9,846 nt of DNA from an uncultured Bacteroides sp. Its GTDB lineage: Bacteria; Bacteroidota; Bacteroidia; Bacteroidales; Bacteroidaceae. Numbering within the stretch: the first letter of the stretch is position 1; every line of letters begins with the position of its first letter. The stretch covers positions 1 to 9,846 of the forward strand of contig USSR01000209.1 in the NCBI GenBank assembly GCA_900557355.1. The letters run 5' to 3'. Below the pieces are notes generated by a model. The model did no database searches and was not told the DNA's origin. It was given only the letters and a program-made list of their open reading frames with translations. The position numbers and the translations under genes were made by a program. Positions 6,736 to 9,846 of this stretch are shown here, one piece after another.

Positions 6736-8187
6736 ATGGCAAGCGGGCTGAGAGAAAAAACAATATCCGGAATGTTATGGAATGCGATGGAGCGATTTGG
6801 CTCTTCATTGTTCTTGTTTATCTCCAATCTCGTACTTGCCCGATTACTGAGCCCCAATGACTTTGGTGCAATAGCTATGCTGATGGTTTTCATTAGCTTG
6901 TCGGAAGCTATTGTTGATGCAGGTTTTGGTAATGCGCTTATTCAGAAGCAAGACGTCGACCAACGCGACTGTTCTACTATTTTTGTCTGGAATATTTGTT
7001 TTGCAGCGATATTGTATGCTTTGCTCTTCTTTTCAGCTCCTGCGATTGCTGGTTTTTATAAAATAAGCATCTTGAAGGATGTTTTGAGGGTGCAAGGTTT
7101 AGTCGTACTTCTCAACTCGTTGGTACTGGTTCATATTGCTTTGCTTAAAAAACAATTGAACTTCAAGAAAATGGCAAAAATAAGCCTGTTGGCTATAATT
7201 TTCGGCACCCTTGCAGGCATCATAGCTGCATTCTATGGCGCCGGGGTGTGGAGTCTGGTACTCAAACTATTACTCACGGCTATCGTACAAGTGTTTTGTT
7301 ATTATGGAATAAAGTGTTGGACTCCTTCCCTTACCTTCGATTATTTTCGTTTCAAATCCATGTTTCGCTTCTGTGCCGAAGCTTTTGTCACTCGTATGTT
7401 AAATACGATATATTGCAATATTTTGTCGCTAATAATAGGTAAATGCTTCAATGTAGCCACATTAGGTTACTATAATCAGGCAAGAAAATTGGAGGATATA
7501 CCTCGAAGTACTTTGGCTTCTGTCGTTACCAATGTCACTTTCTCGGCATTCTCGCAGATAAACAATGATATTCCTCGGTTGAGAGAGGCTGCAAGTAAGT
7601 GCATGCGCAGTATGTCTTTTATAGCTGTTCCTCTCACATTTGGCGCAATAGTTGTAGCAAAGCCGCTTCTTGTTGTTCTGTTCACGACCAAGTGGATTCA
7701 ATCAGTATCCTACTTTCAAGTGCTTTGTTTTGGAGGGATTGTGATGACTCCTTTGGAATTGAATGCTGAAATACTGAATGCGATAGGTAAAAGTAACATT
7801 GCTTTTAAAATTCGGCTGATCCAGCGTTTAGCGGGTATCTGCCTAATTGCAATGGGTATTAGATTTGGGATGGAAGGATTACTGGCAGCATACGTTATAG
7901 GGCACTATTTATGTTTTGTGTTCGCAGGTGTCTATACGGGAAAATATATTGGATATGGCTTATTGATGCAAGTTAAGGACCTACTTCCGTTTGTTTTGGT
8001 TTCCATTGTTTCTGCGGTTATAGCATTTATTCCCCTTAGGGTTGCCACATCAGTAGACGATTTCTGGATGTTTCTGTTACAAACCTTATTATTTGTTACC
8101 GTTTACTTTGGAATTTCCTTGTTCCTTAGATTCAAGGAAATGAGTACATATATAGAAATTATTAAAAGAAGAATAATGAAGAAATGA
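6736..8187 (+). CDS. Wzx-type polysaccharide flippase (MOP/PST superfamily)
   Basis: A 483-residue inner-membrane protein that would move undecaprenyl-linked repeat units to the periplasm. The N terminus SGLREKTISGMLWNAMERFGSSLFLFISNLVLARLLSPNDFGAIAML is the characteristic opening of the WzxC/PST family when read across its segments: a short basic tail, the first helix, then the LARLLSPxDFG loop. About twelve to fourteen hydrophobic segments follow, with the usual loop YNQARKLEDIPRSTLASVV near the middle. The ATG at 6736 lies 10 bp after the pyruvyl transferase stop and is preferred. An in-frame GTG at 6694 would add 14 polar residues and overlap the previous gene, which is unlike the family. 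Genes on both sides fit a polysaccharide export role. The C terminus is lysine-rich (IKRRIMKK) and ends normally. Confidence 0.92.
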   Translation: MASGLREKTISGMLWNAMERFGSSLFLFISNLVLARLLSPNDFGAIAMLMVFISLSEAIVDAGFGNALIQKQDVDQRDCSTIFVWNICFAAILYALLFFSAPAIAGFYKISILKDVLRVQGLVVLLNSLVLVHIALLKKQLNFKKMAKISLLAIIFGTLAGIIAAFYGAGVWSLVLKLLLTAIVQVFCYYGIKCWTPSLTFDYFRFKSMFRFCAEAFVTRMLNTIYCNILSLIIGKCFNVATLGYYNQARKLEDIPRSTLASVVTNVTFSAFSQINNDIPRLREAASKCMRSMSFIAVPLTFGAIVVAKPLLVVLFTTKWIQSVSYFQVLCFGGIVMTPLELNAEILNAIGKSNIAFKIRLIQRLAGICLIAMGIRFGMEGLLAAYVIGHYLCFVFAGVYTGKYIGYGLLMQVKDLLPFVLVSIVSAVIAFIPLRVATSVDDFWMFLLQTLLFVTVYFGISLFLRFKEMSTYIEIIKRRIMKK

Positions 8188-8214
8188 GCAAAAGAAAATC
8201 TAAATGTAGTGCTT

Positions 8215-8277
8215 AAATATAACTCAATGTGGGCTACAATGTTGTGCGCGGTATTGTAGGCATACAGTGAGTGCTTA
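8215..8277 (+). repeat. 63-bp hairpin-bearing direct repeat, copy A
   Basis: This stretch is repeated at 9114-9176 with 52 of 63 positions identical by hand count. It contains a stem, CTACAATGTT (8234-8243), loop GTGCGC, GGTATTGTAG (8250-8259): seven Watson-Crick pairs plus three G-U pairs in RNA. Its right end, AGTGCTTA (8270-8277), also occurs at its left edge (8208-8215) as an 8-bp direct repeat. It directly abuts the rfbF-like stub. Identity unknown. Confidence 0.65.
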
Positions 8278-8280
8278 CAG

Positions 8281-8328
8281 TTAAATGAGATGTGGAATGC
8301 GGGAAAGGCGCTCTGGAAAGTTTGGTGA
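8281..8328 (+). pseudogene. C-terminal stub of a glucose-1-phosphate cytidylyltransferase gene (rfbF-like)
   Basis: The reading LNEMWNAGKALWKVW followed by TGA (8326-8328) matches the well-known C-terminal signature of RfbF-type glucose-1-phosphate cytidylyltransferases, which end in a pattern like LWxxGKAPWKxW. One residue differs (Leu for Pro in KAPW). The rest of the enzyme (about 240 residues) is missing; the sequence just upstream is hairpin repeat copy A. RfbF makes CDP-glucose, the substrate of RfbG, whose N-terminal stub lies at 8983. The stub is too short to be a gene, but order and spacing relative to the rfbG-like stub support the call. Confidence 0.7.
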
Positions 8329-8355
8329 TGATCTTCTATATAATTTCTAAAAAGA

Positions 8356-8387
8356 TTTGGGTGTTACAAATAAAATAGCGTCCTTTG
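8356..8387 (+). promoter_or_regulatory. candidate promoter of the toxin-antitoxin pair
   Basis: TTTG at 8356-8359 and TTTG at 8384-8387 have the spacing expected of Bacteroides -33 and -7 boxes: 20 bp to the GTCCTTTG octamer, which misses the leading TA of TAnnTTTG. The inverted repeat CTTTGT (8383-8388) and ACAAAG (8408-8413) covers the -7 box and the leader, as an autoregulatory operator might. A ribosome binding site AAGGA (8403-8407) lies 8 bp before the ATG at 8416. Confidence 0.4.
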
Positions 8388-8415
8388 TCATAAAAAATAA
8401 GAAAGGAACAAAGTC

Positions 8416-8667
8416 ATGAAAGTATCCGAACCCTCAGCAGCTTATAATACACCTTATCTTCAGGGTCTGAAGAACAGGTTGATAGCTTCTATTGATGAAA
8501 CCAACGATGAGGAGAAGTTGCAAGAATGTCTTGAACTGCTTCATGAAAAGACTATGCCTTGCTGTTTTACAGAAGAGGAGTTGGATGAAGAAATTAGACA
8601 GTCTGAAGCAAGCGGCGTTGCTACTGATGAAGAAGTAGCTGCTATGTTTGCGAAATGGGGACTTTAA
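8416..8667 (+). CDS. antitoxin of a RelE/ParE-type toxin-antitoxin pair
   Basis: An 83-residue protein encoded directly upstream of, and overlapping by 13 bp, a RelE/ParE-like toxin. The N-terminal half (about 1-48) is mostly helical with mixed charge and would be the dimerisation or DNA-binding part, although no ribbon-helix-helix motif is certain. The C-terminal half (FTEEELDEEIRQSE, then TDEEVAAMFAKWGL) is acidic with a hydrophobic tail, as expected for a toxin-binding arm. Antitoxins of this kind neutralise the toxin and, with it, repress their own promoter; an inverted repeat just upstream fits that. The start is supported by AAGGA 8 bp before the ATG. The exact antitoxin family cannot be assigned by eye. 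Confidence 0.78.
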   Translation: MKVSEPSAAYNTPYLQGLKNRLIASIDETNDEEKLQECLELLHEKTMPCCFTEEELDEEIRQSEASGVATDEEVAAMFAKWGL

Positions 8668-8954
8668 AAATAAAGTGGCAGAAGAAAGCACAAGCTAATT
8701 TCAAAGAGATAGCTGCTTGGTATGCGTATAATATGGGATATACGGCTGAAATGCATTTTGCCAAAGATACTTATGATACAATTAAAACATTATCCCATTT
8801 TCCTCAGATAGGAACTCTTGATGAAAGACGCAGTACGTCTAAAACAAAATATTATAGTTTTTTATCTCATCCCAAATGTAGAATTTTTTATCGTTTCACT
8901 AAAACTACTTTATACGTGGTGACTATTCATTCCACACAAATGAAGCGTAGCTAA
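8655..8954 (+). CDS. RelE/ParE-family toxin
   Basis: A 99-residue basic protein with the RelE/ParE fold pattern. The first strand is LKIKWQKKAQANFKEIAAWY (about 4-23). A helix-rich middle follows, ending in LSHFPQIGTLDERR, where FPxxG is a typical ParE turn. The C-terminal strands are YYSFLSHPKCRIFYRF and TLYVVTIHST. These toxins either cleave mRNA on the ribosome (RelE) or poison gyrase (ParE); sequence inspection does not decide between them. The ATG at 8655 lies inside the antitoxin gene (13-bp overlap), so the two are translationally coupled. The module sits between stubs of rfbF-like and rfbG-like genes that normally adjoin each other, so it appears to have entered that junction, or to have been retained when the surrounding genes were lost. 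Confidence 0.83.
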   Translation: MGTLKIKWQKKAQANFKEIAAWYAYNMGYTAEMHFAKDTYDTIKTLSHFPQIGTLDERRSTSKTKYYSFLSHPKCRIFYRFTKTTLYVVTIHSTQMKRS

Positions 8955-8982
8955 TCTTCTTTCCTCTTAAGAAGCTTTATTT

Positions 8983-9097
8983 ATGATAGACATTTTTGAT
9001 GCCTTCTATGATGGAAAGCGTGTGTTTGTGACTGCTCATACCGGTTTCAAGGGAAACTGATAACATGGCACTTCTGCTAATAAATATTGCCAAATAA
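8983..9097 (+). pseudogene. N-terminal stub of a CDP-glucose 4,6-dehydratase gene (rfbG-like)
   Basis: ATG at 8983 opens MIDIFDAFYDGKRVFVTAHT followed by GFKGN and TGA at 9058-9060. This is the N terminus of RfbG-type extended SDR dehydratases, which begin with a similar short leader and the NAD-binding loop TGHTGFKGSW. Here the first Gly is Ala. A +1 frame then continues MALLLINIAK to TAA at 9095-9097, resembling the next family segment (LALWL and following), so at least one frameshift plus a large 3' deletion has occurred. About 320 residues of the usual enzyme are absent. With the rfbF-like stub it indicates a lost CDP-deoxysugar branch. No function is expected now. Confidence 0.7.
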
Positions 9098-9113
9098 TTT
9101 AATTATTAATCAA

Positions 9114-9176
9114 AAATATAACTCGATGTGGACTACAATACCATGCAAGGTATTATAGCCATACAGGGAGTGCTTA
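9114..9176 (+). repeat. 63-bp hairpin-bearing direct repeat, copy B
   Basis: This is the second copy of the element at 8215-8277, offset by 899 bp. Its stem is CTACAATACC (9133-9142), loop ATGCAA, GGTATTATAG (9149-9158): nine of ten positions pair, with one C-A mismatch. The three stem bases that differ from copy A (GTT to ACC) still pair with the unchanged GGT, and loop bases vary freely. It ends 7 bp before the glycosyltransferase start. Confidence 0.65.
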
Positions 9177-9183
9177 TGAGTAT

Positions 9184-9846
9184 ATGAAAGTTTTAATAGT
9201 AGCGAACAAAAACTCCGGTAGCTTTTCTTCTTTTGTAATAGAACAAGGTAGTTCAATCGCCTACGAAGGAGCTGAAGTGGAATATTTTGGTGTCATAGGT
9301 AAGGGGTGGACAGGTTATTTGTCCTGTAGAAAGAAACTGATAAAAAAAATAGAGGAGTGCAAACCGGATTTGATTCATGCACATTACGGATTGTGCGGCT
9401 TATTAGCAAATTTGCAAAGGAAAGTGCCGGTGGTTACAACCTTTCATGGTTCTGATATTCAATCGAGTACAATGATTCGTTGCTTATCAAGACTAGCAAT
9501 GTACCTATCTAAATATAATATTTTTGTTTTGAAGAGCATGCCTGATAGGGTCGGATATAAAAAGAAAAACTACTCTGTTGTGCCTTGTGGAGTGAATCTT
9601 TCTGTATTTAAACCGATGGATATGGTGGAGGCAAGAAAACGATTAAACTGGAATACAAAAGATATTTATGTGTTGTTTGCAGGCCGTTTTGATAATCCGG
9701 TGAAAAATCCTCTTTGGGCTAAGAAGTGTATTGCGCTGGCGGGTAATTGCAAATTGATAGAATTGAAAGGGTATAAAAGAATTGAAGTTAATTTGCTCAT
9801 GAATGCTTGCAACTTATTGCTTGTAACATCTATTAGTGAGGCAAGC
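9184..9846 (+). CDS. GT4-family glycosyltransferase (3' truncated by window end)
   Basis: 221 residues are visible with no stop before the edge. The GT-B fold is recognisable. The N-terminal domain begins MKVLIVANKNSGSFSSFV and includes LIHAHYGLCG (about 63-72) and VVTTFHGSDI (83-92). The linker VVPCGVNLSVFKP (132-144) is a GT4 hallmark, and FAGRFDNPVKNP (165-176) opens the C-terminal, nucleotide-sugar-binding domain. The visible end LLLVTSISEAS enters the E-rich donor-binding motif typical of GT4. It would add a sugar to the lipid-linked repeat unit at the cytoplasmic face; donor and acceptor are not predictable. The start at 9184 forms an ATGA overlap with a short upstream frame. AGGGAG at 9165-9170 is a little far (13 bp) for an ideal ribosome binding site; an out-of-frame ATG at 9176 is better spaced. 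Confidence 0.88.
   Translation, partial: MKVLIVANKNSGSFSSFVIEQGSSIAYEGAEVEYFGVIGKGWTGYLSCRKKLIKKIEECKPDLIHAHYGLCGLLANLQRKVPVVTTFHGSDIQSSTMIRCLSRLAMYLSKYNIFVLKSMPDRVGYKKKNYSVVPCGVNLSVFKPMDMVEARKRLNWNTKDIYVLFAGRFDNPVKNPLWAKKCIALAGNCKLIELKGYKRIEVNLLMNACNLLLVTSISEAS

Noticed and set aside
6477..6893. 138-codon open frame on the minus strand
   Set aside because: It overlaps two well-supported plus-strand genes, and its translation shows no recognisable domain.
8234..8259. Hairpin A as a terminator of the flippase operon
   Set aside because: There is no T run after the stem, and the same structure recurs just before the glycosyltransferase, where termination would be counterproductive.
8434..8691. 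85-codon minus-strand frame opposite the antitoxin gene
   Set aside because: The plus-strand antitoxin has a good ribosome binding site and overlaps the toxin gene as expected. The antisense frame has no support.
8955..8982. Rho-independent terminator after the toxin gene
   Set aside because: Only a weak 5-bp stem (CTTCT and AGAAG with a 9-base loop) can be drawn, without a proper T tract.
1..9846. tRNA, rRNA or CRISPR arrays
   Set aside because: No cloverleaf, rRNA-like segment or regularly spaced repeats were seen on either strand.

Overview
The window looks like part of a surface (capsular) polysaccharide locus from a Bacteroides-type member of the Bacteroidales. The grounds are the moderate-to-low G+C content, start codons that mostly lack a strong Shine-Dalgarno sequence, Bacteroides-style TAnnTTTG promoter-like motifs, a DUF1703-type AAA-ATPase, and a run of polysaccharide genes all on the + strand. 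Species cannot be decided from the sequence alone.

Layout. 1-1185: 3' part of an AAA-ATPase/PDDEXK-nuclease-like gene that enters from the left. 1292-2013: an MNT-HEPN toxin-antitoxin pair with overlapping genes, bracketed by a perfect 20-bp direct repeat. 2171-4227: a NodB-type polysaccharide deacetylase followed 5 bp later by an ATP-grasp ligase. 4264-5598: an unassigned multi-pass membrane protein, either a polymerase (Wzy-like) or a GT-C-like candidate. 5653-6725: a polysaccharide pyruvyl transferase broken in the middle at a run of ten G residues. 6736-8187: a Wzx-type flippase. 8188-9183: a scarred interval containing, in order, a 63-bp hairpin repeat (copy A), the last 15 codons of a glucose-1-phosphate cytidylyltransferase (rfbF-like) gene, a RelE/ParE-type toxin-antitoxin pair, the first ~25-37 codons of a CDP-glucose 4,6-dehydratase (rfbG-like) gene, and a second copy of the hairpin repeat (copy B). 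9184-9846: the N-terminal two thirds or so of a GT4 glycosyltransferase that leaves the window on the right.

How the parts fit. The glycosyltransferase would build a lipid-linked repeat unit, the flippase would move it across the inner membrane, the membrane protein may polymerise it, and the deacetylase, ATP-grasp enzyme and pyruvyl transferase would decorate it. An acidic pyruvate ketal and possibly an amide-linked group would change its charge.

Most striking signals. (1) The G10 tract splits pyruvyl transferase. One extra G, or two fewer, restores a continuous conserved protein, so this is a candidate slipped-strand ON/OFF switch. (2) The rfbF and rfbG stubs flank a toxin-antitoxin module and are themselves flanked by a repeated hairpin element, which records loss of a CDP-sugar pathway around a retained toxin-antitoxin module. 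All assignments come from reading motifs by eye; no database search was possible.
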